Shown: positions 35,730-45,180 of the stretch, piece by piece
How the letters are laid out: each line of letters begins with the position of its first letter
Position numbering within the stretch: position 1 is the stretch's first letter
Assembly (NCBI RefSeq): GCF_943737005.1
Contig: NZ_CALSFU010000006.1
Coordinates: 151,806 to 215,805 of the forward strand
Direction of reading: 5' to 3'
Length of the DNA: 64,000 nt
Source of the DNA: Achromobacter sp. Marseille-Q4962
GTDB taxonomy: Bacteria; Pseudomonadota; Gammaproteobacteria; Burkholderiales; Burkholderiaceae_B
Notes under the pieces: generated by a model
Told to the model about the DNA's origin: nothing
Database searches by the model: none
Seen by the model: the letters and a program-made list of their open reading frames with translations, nothing else
Position numbers and translations under genes: made by a program

Positions 35730-36335
35730 TCAGGCGTGGGGCAGCGTGGCCTGCATGGAAGGCCGCTGATTGAACGTCTCGAACCAGCGCGCCAGTGCCG
35801 GATGGCCGCCGCGCCAGTCGAACGCGGGGTAGCGGAAATCCAGGTAGCCCAGGGCGCAGCCGACGGCAAGCGTGCCGATGTCGACCCGGCCGTGCAGGTC
35901 GGCCGCGCGCGTTTCGAGCTGGCGCAGCCCGTCGCGCACCTTGCCCATCTGCCCTTCGTACCAGGCGTCCCAGCGCAGGGCTTCGGGCCGCAGCGCGGTT
36001 TCGTAGCGCGCCAGCAGCGCCGCGCCCAGCATGCCGTCGGCCAGGGCGTGCTCGGTCAGCGTGCGCCAGCGTGTCTGCCCGCGCGGAAAGAGCGACCCCT
36101 GGGCCAGGTCGTCCAGGTATTCGCAGATGACCCGGCTGTCGTACAGCACCTGTCCGTCGTCCGTGAAGAACGTGGGCACCTGGCCCAGGGGGTTGCTGAC
36201 GATGATCGAGGCGTCGCGGTCCACGGGGCCGGCGGCGCTCGGCAGCCGCTCGATGCGGTCGGCCAGGCCCAGTTCGTGGGCGGCCGCCATGCACTTGCGT
36301 ACAAAGGGGGAGGCGGGCGAGAAATGGATTTTCAT
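35730..36335 (-). CDS. Glutathione S-transferase family protein
   Basis: 201-residue GST. The thioredoxin-like N-terminal domain has the short beta-class-like start KIHFSPASPFVRKCMAAAHELGL and the glutathione-binding GQVPTFFTDDGQVLYDSRVICEYLDDL. The all-helical C-terminal domain ends with an N-capping-box-like segment (LAVGCALGYLDFRYPAFDWRGGHPALARWFETF). It is the last gene of the ten-gene catabolic operon, 15 bases after the flavoprotein stop. There it may open or conjugate an electrophilic intermediate. Confidence 0.86.
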   Translation of the reverse strand: MKIHFSPASPFVRKCMAAAHELGLADRIERLPSAAGPVDRDASIIVSNPLGQVPTFFTDDGQVLYDSRVICEYLDDLAQGSLFPRGQTRWRTLTEHALADGMLGAALLARYETALRPEALRWDAWYEGQMGKVRDGLRQLETRAADLHGRVDIGTLAVGCALGYLDFRYPAFDWRGGHPALARWFETFNQRPSMQATLPHA

Positions 36336-36350
36336 GGTCGGGTAGGGCGG

Positions 36351-38084
36351 TCAGGAGGTTTGGAGAGTTTCGCGCACGTTTTCGGATCGGGCCAGATGGC
36401 GTCCCGCCAGCCATCCGAAGGTCAGGGCGGGGCCGAGCGTGATGCCGGGGCCGGGATAGGCGCCGCCCATGACGGACTGCATGTCGTTGCCGGCCACGTA
36501 CAGGCCGGGGATGGGGCGGCCCGAGGCGTCCAGGGCCTGGGCGTTTTCGTTGGCCTGCACGCCCAGCGCGGTGCCGATGTCGCCGGCATAGACCTTTACG
36601 GCATAGTAGGGGCCGGCGCCCAGCGGCGCCAGGCAGGGGTTGGGCCGGTGCTCCGGGTCGCCCAGGTAGCGGTTGTAGGCGTTGCCGCCCTTGCCGAAAT
36701 CGGGATCCGCGCCCCGGGCGGCATGGACGTTGTAGCGCGCCACGGTGTTGCGCAGGGCCTCGCCGGGCACGCCCATCGTGGCGGCCAAGTCTTGCAGGGT
36801 GGCGCCGCGCAGCAGGTAGCCCGCCTCGATGAGATGGCGGCGCGGCCGGCCGCCCGGCAGCGCCAGCCCCAGGCCCCAGGTGTCGATGAAGCGCTGATCG
36901 CACAGCAGGAAGGCCGGGATGGCGGGCGGCCGGCCGCGGTGCATGGCGAGCACGAACTCATGATAGGACGCCGACTCGTTCACGAAGCGCTCGCCGGCGT
37001 CGTTGACGGCGATGAGGCCGGGCTTGGCGCGGTCCCACACCAGGTGAGGGTAGTTCAGCCGCGAGCCGTCCGGCCGTTCCAGCACCGATACCGGGGCCCA
37101 GAACGCCGGGCTGGCGTAGCCCTCGCCCAGCGCCGCGCCCGCGGCTTCGGCCAGGCGGATGCCGTCGCCGGCATTGTCGCGCGGCGCCATCGACCAGGGG
37201 CCGGTGGGCTGCGGGTAGGTCTGCGCCCGGCGGCCGGCGTCCCACGGAAATCCGCCCGTGGCCACGACCACGCCGCGGCGGGCGCGGATCCGCAGCGGCC
37301 TGCCCTCGCGCACGACGACCAGGCCGGCCGCCCGGCCGTCGCTGTCGCGCACCAGTTCGCGGGCCGGCGCGCGCAGCCAGTACGGAATGCCGCGCGTCAC
37401 GATGCCGTGGAACAACTGCGCGGCCAGCGCGTTGCCCAGCAGCAGGCGTGTGCCGCGGTGGTAGCCGCGCAGCCGGTCGCCGGCATGCCGCAGCAGCAGC
37501 TTCAGCGCATGCCGCAAGGATTCCAGCGAGCGGGCGGCGGCCAGCAGGTGGCGCACGTCCGTGACGTTGACCATCATGCCGCCCGCCACCGTGAATTCCC
37601 TGAGCGGATCGCGCAGGACGCCGAAGTGCCGGCCCAGCTTGCGCCCGTCGAACTCCACGGGATCGAGCGAGCGGCCCCCCAGCGCGGCGCCCGGCAGGTC
37701 GGGGTAGTAGTCGGGCGAGGCGGTGCGCGCGGCGGCGTGCAGCAGGCCGCGCGCGGCAAGATCGTCCAGCATGCGGGGCGCGGCGTCGAGGTAGGCGCGC
37801 TTCATCGCGTCGGACGAGGCCGCGCCCACCGTCTGTTCCAGGTAGCGCCAGACCTGCTCGAACGAATCGGGGTGGCCGGCTGCCTCGGTCTGCGAATTGA
37901 GCGGTATCCACAGCGCGCCGCCGGAAATCGCGGTGGAGCCGCCGATCCGGTCGGTCTTTTCCACGAGCAGGACGTCCAGGCCGGCCTCGTGCGCGGTCAG
38001 CGCCGCCGTCATGCCGCCCGCGCCGGAGCCGGCGACGACGACGTCCGTTTCGTGATCCCAGTGCATCGCGTCCATGGCGTTCAT
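36351..38084 (-). CDS. FAD-dependent dehydrogenase of the 3-ketosteroid delta1-dehydrogenase type
   Basis: 577-residue flavoprotein of the fumarate-reductase/KstD superfamily. The FAD motif GSGAGGMTAALTAHEAG is at about 19-35, followed by EKTDRIGGSTAISGGALWIP. Near the end, AYPGPGITLGPALTFG places Tyr543 and Gly547 four residues apart, exactly as the catalytic Tyr487/Gly491 pair of 3-ketosteroid delta1-dehydrogenase. That predicts desaturation next to a ring ketone. Its ATG overlaps the upstream SDR stop by 4 bases. The substrate may be a steroid, terpenoid or other cyclic ketone; other operon genes do not decide. Confidence 0.82.
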   Translation of the reverse strand: MNAMDAMHWDHETDVVVAGSGAGGMTAALTAHEAGLDVLLVEKTDRIGGSTAISGGALWIPLNSQTEAAGHPDSFEQVWRYLEQTVGAASSDAMKRAYLDAAPRMLDDLAARGLLHAAARTASPDYYPDLPGAALGGRSLDPVEFDGRKLGRHFGVLRDPLREFTVAGGMMVNVTDVRHLLAAARSLESLRHALKLLLRHAGDRLRGYHRGTRLLLGNALAAQLFHGIVTRGIPYWLRAPARELVRDSDGRAAGLVVVREGRPLRIRARRGVVVATGGFPWDAGRRAQTYPQPTGPWSMAPRDNAGDGIRLAEAAGAALGEGYASPAFWAPVSVLERPDGSRLNYPHLVWDRAKPGLIAVNDAGERFVNESASYHEFVLAMHRGRPPAIPAFLLCDQRFIDTWGLGLALPGGRPRRHLIEAGYLLRGATLQDLAATMGVPGEALRNTVARYNVHAARGADPDFGKGGNAYNRYLGDPEHRPNPCLAPLGAGPYYAVKVYAGDIGTALGVQANENAQALDASGRPIPGLYVAGNDMQSVMGGAYPGPGITLGPALTFGWLAGRHLARSENVRETLQTS

Positions 38085-38809
38085 ATGCCGGACCCGCCCA
38101 GCGACTTGCCGCCGTCCAAGAACAGCACTTGCCCCGCAATGAAATCCATGTGGGGGGCGGCCAGGAAGGACACCGCGTTGGCGACGTCTTCCACGCTGCC
38201 GGCCCGCCCGGTGGGCTGCAGCGCGAGCTGGGCGGCGAGCCGTTGCGGCGTGAGGTTGCGCAGCAAGGGCGTGTCGATGAGGCCGGGCGCCACGGCGTTG
38301 ACGAGAATGCCGCGCGGCGCGAGCTCCATGGCGGCGGCGCGCGTATAGCCCACCAGCGCCGCCTTGGAGGCCACATAGTGCGGATGGTTGCGCGCGCCCA
38401 GGCAGGCGCGGGAGGCGACATTGACGATCTTGGCGCCGGGCCGCATGGTTCGGGCCGCTTCCTGCGTGAGCGTGGCCGCCGCCAGCAGGTTCACCTCGTA
38501 CATGCGCCGGTAGTCGTCGCTGGCTACGTCGAAAAAGGCGCGCTCGTCGAAGATCCCCGCGTTGTTGATCAGCGCCGCCAGCGGCGGCTGTTCGCGCACG
38601 AGCGCGCGGGCGGCGGCTTCGTCGGCAAGGTCCGCCACGCGTTCGGCGACGTCCAGACCCTGGGCGCGCAGCCGTTCGGCCTCCTGCCGGGCCAGGGGCC
38701 CGTTGCGGTCCGCGATGACCACGCGGAACCCGTCGCGCGCCAGGCGGGCGGCGATCGCCAGCCCCATGCCGCTCGCTCCGCCCGTTACCAAAGCCGTGGC
38801 CGGATTCAT
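38081..38809 (-). CDS. Short-chain dehydrogenase/reductase
   Basis: 242-residue NAD(P)-dependent SDR. The cofactor motif TGGASGMG is near the N-terminus, then the NNAG motif (LINNAGIF). The active site is NVASRACLG with a Tyr-x3-Lys (HYVASK), and the C-terminal APGLIDTPLL loop is present. It overlaps the flavoprotein gene by 4 bases and follows another SDR after 43 bases. An alcohol/ketone step adjacent to the delta1-dehydrogenation is the natural inference. Confidence 0.86.
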   Translation of the reverse strand: MNPATALVTGGASGMGLAIAARLARDGFRVVIADRNGPLARQEAERLRAQGLDVAERVADLADEAAARALVREQPPLAALINNAGIFDERAFFDVASDDYRRMYEVNLLAAATLTQEAARTMRPGAKIVNVASRACLGARNHPHYVASKAALVGYTRAAAMELAPRGILVNAVAPGLIDTPLLRNLTPQRLAAQLALQPTGRAGSVEDVANAVSFLAAPHMDFIAGQVLFLDGGKSLGGSGI

Positions 38810-38852
38810 GGCTTCTCCTTCCCTGTGTAGAGGTTCTTGGGGGCGGCACGCC

Positions 38853-39608
38853 CTAGACGGCGAGGTAGCCGCCGTCCACCGGCAGCACCGCGCCGTTCAC
38901 GTAACTGGCCAGGTCCGAGGCCAGGAACAGCACCGGCCCCGCGATTTCCTCGGCCCGTCCGGCGCGCCCCAGCGGCGCGCGGTCCATATACCAGTCGGTG
39001 CCGTGCGCCTGGGCGCGCTGGCCCGCCGTCATATCGGTTTCCATCAGGCCGGGCGCCACCGCATTGACGCGCACGCCGTGTCGCCCGAGGTCGCGCGCCA
39101 GCACCTCGGTGAACGACCGCATGCCGCCCTTGGACACCACATAGCCGGCCGTGGAAATGCCGCAGCCGTAGGCGACGATGGAGCACAGGTTGACGATGGC
39201 GCCGCGCGAGGTCTTGAGCTGCTCGACATAGGCATGGGTCACGTTGAACGCGCCCTGGAGGTTCACGGCCATTACGCGGTTCCAGATCTCGGGCGTCCGC
39301 GGATCGTCGAAAGGCGCGCGCGCGGAAATGCCGGCGTTGTTGACCAGGACGGCAAGCGCGCCGTGGCGCTGCCTGGTGTCGGCCGCCAGCGCGCGCGCGG
39401 CGGCGGCGTCGGTGACGTCCAGGCGGGTGTCCCAGGCCTGGCCGCCTTCGTCGCGGATGGCGCTGGCCGAGGCCGCGGCCAGCGCGGCGTCCAGGTCGGC
39501 CACGATGACACGCGCGCCCTGGCGCGCGAATCCGCGGGCGATGGCGGCGCCCAGGCCGCGCCCCGCGCCGGTCACCAGTACGAGCTTGTCCTGCAGGTGC
39601 AAAGTCAT
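38853..39608 (-). CDS. Short-chain dehydrogenase/reductase
   Basis: 251-residue classical SDR with cofactor motif TGAGRGLG, NNAG (LVNNAGISAR), and catalytic Ser/Tyr/Lys around CSIVAYGCGISTAGYVVSK. The C-terminus VNGAVLPVDGGYLAV is typical. It lies 15 bases after the LivF-type gene. It is one of three SDRs in this operon. They differ clearly in sequence, so they likely act on different intermediates. Confidence 0.86.
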   Translation of the reverse strand: MTLHLQDKLVLVTGAGRGLGAAIARGFARQGARVIVADLDAALAAASASAIRDEGGQAWDTRLDVTDAAAARALAADTRQRHGALAVLVNNAGISARAPFDDPRTPEIWNRVMAVNLQGAFNVTHAYVEQLKTSRGAIVNLCSIVAYGCGISTAGYVVSKGGMRSFTEVLARDLGRHGVRVNAVAPGLMETDMTAGQRAQAHGTDWYMDRAPLGRAGRAEEIAGPVLFLASDLASYVNGAVLPVDGGYLAV

Positions 39609-39623
39609 GGCATGTTCCCGAAG

Positions 39624-40343
39624 TCAGGCGCCCAGATAGGCGCGTCGCACGCCTTCGTCCCGGGCCAGCGCCCCGGAGTCTCCCTCCAGGGCGATTTCGC
39701 CGTTTTCCAGGATGTAGGCGTAACTCGATACGGACAGCGCGAGCTTCACGTTCTGCTCCACCAGCAGGATGGTGATGCCTTGTTCCCGGTTCAGCCGCAG
39801 CACGATGTCGAAGATCTGCTCGACGACGATGGGGGACAGCCCCATCGACGGCTCGTCGAGCAGGATCATGCGCGGGCGCGCCATCATGGCGCGCGCCGTG
39901 GCCAGCATCTGCTGTTCGCCGCCGGACAGCGTGGCGGCCTTCTGTTCCAGGCGTTCGCGCAGCCGCGGAAAAAGGTCGCATACGCTGTCCAGGTCCGCGC
40001 GGGCGGCCGCGCGGTCGGCGCGCAGGTAGGCGCCCATTTCCAGGTTTTCGCGCACGCTCATGTCGCGGAAGATTTCGCGCCCCTCCGGCACCTGCACGAT
40101 GCCGCGGCCGACGACCGCGTCGGCCGGCAGGCGGTGGATGGGCTCGCCGGCCAGGCGCACGCTGCCCGCCGTGGGCGGCACCAGGCGCGATACGACGTTC
40201 AGGGTGGTGGACTTGCCCGCGCCGTTGGCGCCCAGCAGCGCCACGATGGCGCCGTCCGGCACCGCGAGCGATACGTCCCGCAGGGCCTGGATGTTGCCGT
40301 AGGCGGCCGATACGGCGTCGATTTCAAGCAGGACATCAGGCAT
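39624..40343 (-). CDS. Branched-chain-type ABC transporter ATP-binding protein (LivF-like)
   Basis: 239-residue ATPase of a LIV-type importer. Walker A is GANGAGKST, the signature is LSGGEQQM, Walker B is RMILLDEP, with the LivF-typical SMGLSPIVVEQIFDI. It overlaps the LivG-like gene by 8 bases. With the two permeases and binding protein it forms a complete importer, here dedicated to the catabolic substrate rather than to leucine. Confidence 0.92.
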   Translation of the reverse strand: MPDVLLEIDAVSAAYGNIQALRDVSLAVPDGAIVALLGANGAGKSTTLNVVSRLVPPTAGSVRLAGEPIHRLPADAVVGRGIVQVPEGREIFRDMSVRENLEMGAYLRADRAAARADLDSVCDLFPRLRERLEQKAATLSGGEQQMLATARAMMARPRMILLDEPSMGLSPIVVEQIFDIVLRLNREQGITILLVEQNVKLALSVSSYAYILENGEIALEGDSGALARDEGVRRAYLGA

Positions 40344-41160
40344 CGGCGGCTCCCTTGCCCAGATAGGCCTCGATGACGCGCGGGTCTTGGCGCACCTGGG
40401 CGGGCGACCCTTCCGCGATCTTCTCGCCGAAGGACATGACGGTAATGCGGTCGGAAATGGACATCACCAGCTGCATGACGTGTTCCACCAGCAGCACCGT
40501 GATGCCTTCGTTCGCGCAGAGCTCCTTGAGCAGCCGGTCGAGCACTTCGATTTCGCGATTGCGCAGGCCGGCCGCGGGCTCGTCCAGCAGCAGCAGGCGC
40601 GGGGAGATGGCCAGCGCGCGCGCCAGCTCCAGCATCTTCTGGCGGCCGAAATCCAGGCTGCAGGCGGGCGTGTCCAGGTGGTCGGCCAGGCCCACGCGCT
40701 CGAGCAGGTGCTCAACGCGCTCGCGCTGCTCGGCGCCCGCCGGGCGCAGCGCGCGCCGCCACCCCGCCGCGCCGTGCGCGTAGGCGCCCAGCAGCGCGTT
40801 TTCGCGCACCGTGAGCGCGCCGAACAGCTCCAGGTTCTGGAAGGTGCGCGCAATGCCCAGCGCCGCCATCTCGTGGGGCTTGCGGCGTGTGATGTCGGCG
40901 CCGTCGAACCAGATGCTGCCGCCGCTGGGCTGGTAATAGCGCGAAATGCAGTTGAAGGTCGTGGACTTGCCCGCGCCGTTCGGGCCGATCAGCGCGTGGA
41001 TGGCGCCCCGCCGCACTTGCAGCGACAGGCCGTCGATGGCGGTCAGGCCGCCGAAGCGCACGGTGAGTCCGCGCACGTCGAGATAGGGATGGCCGCCCGC
41101 CGCCGCGCTTTCGCGCGGCGTGTTCCCGTATCCGCTCCTGGCATGCTCCGACGGGTTCAT
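40336..41160 (-). CDS. Branched-chain-type ABC transporter ATP-binding protein (LivG-like)
   Basis: 274-residue ATPase. Walker A is GPNGAGKST with the LivG-type TFNCISRYYQPSGGSI, followed by GIARTFQNLELF. Walker B is LLLLDEPAAGLRNREIE. The expected LSxG signature is replaced by LDFGRQKMLELARAL, a normal LivG variant. The start ATG (41160) overlaps the LivM stop by 4 bases. An N-terminal extension of about 25 residues precedes the domain. Confidence 0.92.
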   Translation of the reverse strand: MNPSEHARSGYGNTPRESAAAGGHPYLDVRGLTVRFGGLTAIDGLSLQVRRGAIHALIGPNGAGKSTTFNCISRYYQPSGGSIWFDGADITRRKPHEMAALGIARTFQNLELFGALTVRENALLGAYAHGAAGWRRALRPAGAEQRERVEHLLERVGLADHLDTPACSLDFGRQKMLELARALAISPRLLLLDEPAAGLRNREIEVLDRLLKELCANEGITVLLVEHVMQLVMSISDRITVMSFGEKIAEGSPAQVRQDPRVIEAYLGKGAADA

Positions 41161-42131
41161 GCAATTCTCCTCTGCCGGCGCGCCGGAGCCGCGGCCGGCC
41201 CGGCTGCCGGACGCTTGGCGCGGGCCCGGTCCGCGAACAGCCCTTTGGGCGCGAACATCATGAAGCCCATGAGAATCACGCCGTAGATGATTTCCTGGAA
41301 CGAGAGCGCTTGGCGCAGCAGTTCGGAGATCAGGCCGAAGATCAGCGCGCCGGCGACCGCGCCGCGCACCGAACCGATGCCGCCGACCACGACCATGGTG
41401 AGAATGAGGATGGTGGTCTGGAAGCCCAGGCTCTCGGGGTGGATGAAAGACGCGAAAGTGGTGTACATGCCGCCGGCGATGCCGGCGTAGGCGGCCGACA
41501 GCGTGAACGCGGCGCGCTTGACGGCGTTGACGTCGATGCCCATGGCCTGCGCGGCGACCTCGCTTTCGCGCACGGCGCGCAAGGCCGACCCGAACTGCGA
41601 GCGCGACAGGGCTACCGTGGCCCAGAGCAGCAGGGCGGCGATCAGCGCCACGAACGGATAGGCCCGGATGTCGGACACCAGCTCGTAGCCGAAGAGCGAG
41701 GCGGGCGAGAGCCGGTAGCCGTTGGAGCCGTTGGTGACGGACTGCCAGTTCAGGAACACCCACTGCATCGCCTCGCCGAAGGCGAAGGTGGACAGGGCGA
41801 GATAGATGTCGCGCATGCGCAGCGACAGCGCGCCGATGACATAGCCCAGCGCGGCCGCCAGCAGGCCGCCGGCGGCAATGGACAGGAAGAAAGGCGGATG
41901 CCAGGCGTTGTTGATGAGGCCGGCGGTGTAGATGCCCACGCCGTAGAACGCGGCGTGCGAGAGGGCGAACTGCCCGGTTTCGCCGATGACCACGTGCAGC
42001 CCCAGCGCCAGCACCACGAATACCAGCAGCAGGTTCGCCACGTAGATGACGTAGCCGGTGCCCACGAAAGGCAGCGCGGCCAGCCCCGCCGCCAGGAACG
42101 CCAGCAGGATGCGGTCGATGGGCTTGGTCAT
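41157..42131 (-). CDS. Branched-chain-type ABC transporter permease (LivM-like)
   Basis: 324-residue inner-membrane permease with about nine segments. Family landmarks are LALGLHVVIGETGQFALSHAAFYGVGIYTAGL, the EAA-type loop SALRAVRESEVAAQAMGIDVNAVKRAAFTLSA, and ILTMVVVGGIGSVRGAVAGALIFGL. It overlaps LivH and LivG genes by 4 bases at each end, so the importer genes are coupled. Confidence 0.92.
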   Translation of the reverse strand: MTKPIDRILLAFLAAGLAALPFVGTGYVIYVANLLLVFVVLALGLHVVIGETGQFALSHAAFYGVGIYTAGLINNAWHPPFFLSIAAGGLLAAALGYVIGALSLRMRDIYLALSTFAFGEAMQWVFLNWQSVTNGSNGYRLSPASLFGYELVSDIRAYPFVALIAALLLWATVALSRSQFGSALRAVRESEVAAQAMGIDVNAVKRAAFTLSAAYAGIAGGMYTTFASFIHPESLGFQTTILILTMVVVGGIGSVRGAVAGALIFGLISELLRQALSFQEIIYGVILMGFMMFAPKGLFADRARAKRPAAGPAAAPARRQRRIA

Positions 42132-43030
42132 ACTTTCTTCACCTGCAGCCTGCCGCCCAGCAGCCCCTGCGGGCGCAACAGCAGCACCACCATGATGGCC
42201 ACGAACGGCGCCACCACGATGGCGTTGGTCGAAATGAACAGGCCCACCAGGTTCTCGGCCACGCCGATCACGAAGCCGCCCGCCACCGCGCCCGGCAGGC
42301 TGCTGATGCCGCCCACGATGGCCGCGGCATACGCGAGAATCGCGATATGGCCGATGTCCGGCGTGATCAGGATCTTGGGCGTGATGAGCAGCGCGGCCAC
42401 GGCCGAGATCAGTCCCGACAGGCTCCACACCAGGGCGCGGATCCGCGCCAGGTTCACGCCCGCCAGGCGGGCCGCCTTGGGATTCATGCCCACCGCGCGC
42501 ATGGCCTTGCCCACGCGGGTATGGGCGAACATGAGCCACAGCAGCAGCATCGCGCCCACGGCCACCGCGAAGATCACCAGGTCCAGGCGGGTGAGAACGG
42601 CGTCGCCGATGACGACGGCGTCGGTCGGGGCCAGGGGCGGCAGCGAGCGCGGGGTGTCGCCCAGCCCGGTCTGGCGCACCAGCCCCTTTAGCGCGTAGGC
42701 CAGGCCCAGGGTGGCGATGACGAGCTGCACGCCCACGCCGCGCGAGGCGAGGACGCGCTCCATGACGATGCGCTGGAACAGGCCCGACACGGCGGCCACC
42801 AGCGCCAGCGTGACGGGGATGACGGCAAGATAGGGCCATCCCAGCACCAGCGTGAGAAAGAGCGCGACGTAGCCGCCCAGCATGAAGATCTCCCCCTGGG
42901 CGAAGTTGGGCACGTCGGTGGTCTTGAAGATGATGACCACGGCGATCGCCAGCAGCGCATACACGCTGCCCGTCACCATGCCCGACAGCACCCCCTGCTG
43001 CAGGAACAACCAGATTTCGGCAAGGCTCAT
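42128..43030 (-). CDS. Branched-chain-type ABC transporter permease (LivH-like)
   Basis: 300-residue inner-membrane permease. Typical segments are GMVTGSVYALLAIAVVIIFKTTDVPNFAQGEIFMLGGY, VGKAMRAVGMNPKAARLAGVN and AAAIVGGISSLPGAVAGGFVIGVAENL, ending VVLLLRPQGLLGG. It starts 35 bases after the binding-protein gene, and its stop overlaps the LivM start. Confidence 0.92.
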   Translation of the reverse strand: MSLAEIWLFLQQGVLSGMVTGSVYALLAIAVVIIFKTTDVPNFAQGEIFMLGGYVALFLTLVLGWPYLAVIPVTLALVAAVSGLFQRIVMERVLASRGVGVQLVIATLGLAYALKGLVRQTGLGDTPRSLPPLAPTDAVVIGDAVLTRLDLVIFAVAVGAMLLLWLMFAHTRVGKAMRAVGMNPKAARLAGVNLARIRALVWSLSGLISAVAALLITPKILITPDIGHIAILAYAAAIVGGISSLPGAVAGGFVIGVAENLVGLFISTNAIVVAPFVAIMVVLLLRPQGLLGGRLQVKKV

Positions 43031-43065
43031 GATGTTCTCCGGCCGGCCCGTTGCGCGCGGCGGCG

Positions 43066-44271
43066 CTATTGCTTGTATTGCCAGACGCTCTTGAACGCGC
43101 CGGGCACCAGGGTCATGTTCGTGCCGTCGAATTTGATGTAGATGGCGGCTTCCTGCGCGGCCCGGTCCCGGGGGCCGAACTCGATGGGGCCGGCCATGAC
43201 GCCCGAGTCGAATTTCATGGATTCCAGGGCCTGGAGCACCTTCGCGCGGGTGGGCTCGGGGCCGGCGGCCCTGAGCGCGTTGACCACCGCCATGGCCGGC
43301 GGGATGCCGTAGGGCATGTAGGTCTGCGGATGGCCGGGCTTGGCGGCGAGGTCCGGATACGCCTCGCGATACATGTCGTACACCCAGCGCAGCTTGGGGC
43401 TGCCCGGCAGGTCGGCCAGCACGTCCTGGATGTACACGTTCTTGAAGGCGTCCTTGGCGCCCACGTTTTCCACGAGCTGCTTGAGGTCGGCCGTGCCGTT
43501 GACGGCCAGCACGATGGGCTTGCTCCAGCCCAGTTCGTGCGCCTTCTTGATGATGAGCGCGGCGGGGCGCGCGTAGGTCGTGAGCAGCAGCACGTCGGGG
43601 TTGGCGGCGCGTATCTTGAGCATGGGGGCGGTGACGTCGGTGATGTTGGGGTTCACCGACTGCACCTGCAGGTCCACGCCGCCAAGGTGGGCGGCCTGGG
43701 CGCGCGCCGCCTCCAGGTTCCAGCCGCCGTAGGCGTCGTCGTGGTTGATGTAGCCGATTTTCTTCGCCTTGAGGCGTTCGGCGGCGAACTGCACCATGGA
43801 GCCGCCCACGGCGTGCTGCGAGATCGAGAATGCGCCGTAGATGTATGGGGACGGCGGGTACAGCGCGCCGTCGCCGGAGGCGTTGAGCATGACGAGCGGC
43901 ACTTTCTCGCGTTCCACGTATTCGCGCGCGGCCACCACCGCGGCCGAGCACGAACCGCCGTTGAGCAGGAACACCTTGTCCTGTTCGGCGAGCTTCTTCA
44001 CGGCGGCCACCAGGTCGTTGGCGTTGCAGCGGTCGTCTTCGATGACCAGCTCGATGCGGCGCCCGTTGACGCCGCCTTCGCGGTTGACCTTGTCGTACCA
44101 CATTCTGGCGGCGTTCAGCACGTCGAACCCGTAGGCCATGCCGCTGCCCGAAAGCGGCGCGAACAGGCCGATCCTGATGGTCTTGCCGGTGATGCCCGGC
44201 TCGTTCTGCGCCTGGGCGCCGAACGCCAGGGCGCAAAGCACGGCGGCCGCATGGCGGCGGAAATGCTTCAT
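43066..44271 (-). CDS. Branched-chain-type ABC transporter substrate-binding protein
   Basis: 401-residue periplasmic protein with a signal peptide ending at FGAQAQ. The Peripla_BP_6 fold is clear: IRIGLFAPLSGSGMAYGFDVLNAARMW, GGVNGRRIELVIEDDRCN, VFLLNGGSCSAAVVAAREYV and DVLLLTTYARPAALIIKKAHELG. LivK-type proteins of this group often bind aromatic or other organic acids rather than amino acids. Its place between an SDR and the permeases marks it as the specificity component of the catabolic operon. Confidence 0.9.
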   Translation of the reverse strand: MKHFRRHAAAVLCALAFGAQAQNEPGITGKTIRIGLFAPLSGSGMAYGFDVLNAARMWYDKVNREGGVNGRRIELVIEDDRCNANDLVAAVKKLAEQDKVFLLNGGSCSAAVVAAREYVEREKVPLVMLNASGDGALYPPSPYIYGAFSISQHAVGGSMVQFAAERLKAKKIGYINHDDAYGGWNLEAARAQAAHLGGVDLQVQSVNPNITDVTAPMLKIRAANPDVLLLTTYARPAALIIKKAHELGWSKPIVLAVNGTADLKQLVENVGAKDAFKNVYIQDVLADLPGSPKLRWVYDMYREAYPDLAAKPGHPQTYMPYGIPPAMAVVNALRAAGPEPTRAKVLQALESMKFDSGVMAGPIEFGPRDRAAQEAAIYIKFDGTNMTLVPGAFKSVWQYKQ

Positions 44272-44338
44272 GGTCTGTCTCCCGTGATGGATGTGCGCCC
44301 TCGTCCGTGGCGCTTGTCTCGTATGAAGGGCCGCGCCG

Positions 44339-45124
44339 TTACTGCATGCGGTAGCCGCCGTTGACGTCGATGATGCTGCCGGTGATGTACCCGGCCTCTT
44401 CGGAAGCCAGGAAGCGCACCGCCGCCGCCACGTCCTGCGCCGCGCCGATGCGGCCCAGGGGGATGGCCCGCGCCGCGGCCTCCAGCGCGCCGCTGCTGGT
44501 GACGGTGCTGCGCAGCATGTCGGTGTCGATGAGGCCGGGCGCGACCCCGTTGACCGTGATGCCGAGGTGCGCGGACTCGCGCGCCATGGCCTTGGTCAGG
44601 CCCAGCACGGCCGACTTGGCCGCGATATAGGAAGCGCTGGAGCGGTAGCCGCCCAGCTGGGCGGCCACGGACGTGAAGGTGACGACGCGGCCGTGGGCCA
44701 GGGGCCGCGCCTCGCGGCGGCGCAGGTAGGCCCGGCCGCACAGGAACACGCCGCGCGCGTTCACGGCGAAGCTGCGCTCCCAGATGTCGAGCGTGGTGTT
44801 CTTGATGAGCGGGCGTTCGCCGTCGGCCTGGAACAGCAGCAGGCCGGCCGCGCTGACCAGGACGGCAACCGGCCCGTGGCGGCGCTCGATGTCGTCGAAG
44901 GCGTTCTCCACGGCCGCTTCGTCGCTTACGTCGAAGGCGTGGGCGGCATGCGGCGCGCCCAGCCCGGCCGCCACGGCGGCCGCGCGGTGCGCGTCCAGGT
45001 CGGAAACCACGACGCGGTAGCCGGACTGCGCCAGCTCCCGGCAAACGGCGGCGCCGATGCCGCCCCCGCCGCCCGTGACCAGGGCCAGCCGCGTCCCGGC
45101 CGCATCCTTGGATACATTGACCAT
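44339..45124 (-). CDS. Short-chain dehydrogenase/reductase, first gene of the catabolic operon
   Basis: 261-residue SDR with cofactor motif TGGGGGIG, an altered NNAG region (LVSAAGLLLF), and Tyr-x3-Lys in SSASYIAAKSAV. The C-terminus ITGSIIDVNGGYRMQ is typical. It is the first gene after the divergent GntR regulator, with a TGTATACA palindrome 58 bases upstream of its start. A 67-base gap separates it from the binding-protein gene. Confidence 0.86.
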   Translation of the reverse strand: MVNVSKDAAGTRLALVTGGGGGIGAAVCRELAQSGYRVVVSDLDAHRAAAVAAGLGAPHAAHAFDVSDEAAVENAFDDIERRHGPVAVLVSAAGLLLFQADGERPLIKNTTLDIWERSFAVNARGVFLCGRAYLRRREARPLAHGRVVTFTSVAAQLGGYRSSASYIAAKSAVLGLTKAMARESAHLGITVNGVAPGLIDTDMLRSTVTSSGALEAAARAIPLGRIGAAQDVAAAVRFLASEEAGYITGSIIDVNGGYRMQ

Positions 45125-45180
45125 CTCGTCTCCTCCGCTGCCCGCGTTTTTCGGTCGGGCATCGCTATTTTTCGACGATT

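Noticed and set aside
35184..38348. A very long plus-strand open frame (over 1000 codons) opposite the GST, flavoprotein and SDR genes
   Set aside because: It is antisense to three genes with clear catalytic motifs, has no ribosome binding site and reads as Arg/Gly/His-rich low-complexity protein, a usual product of GC-rich DNA.
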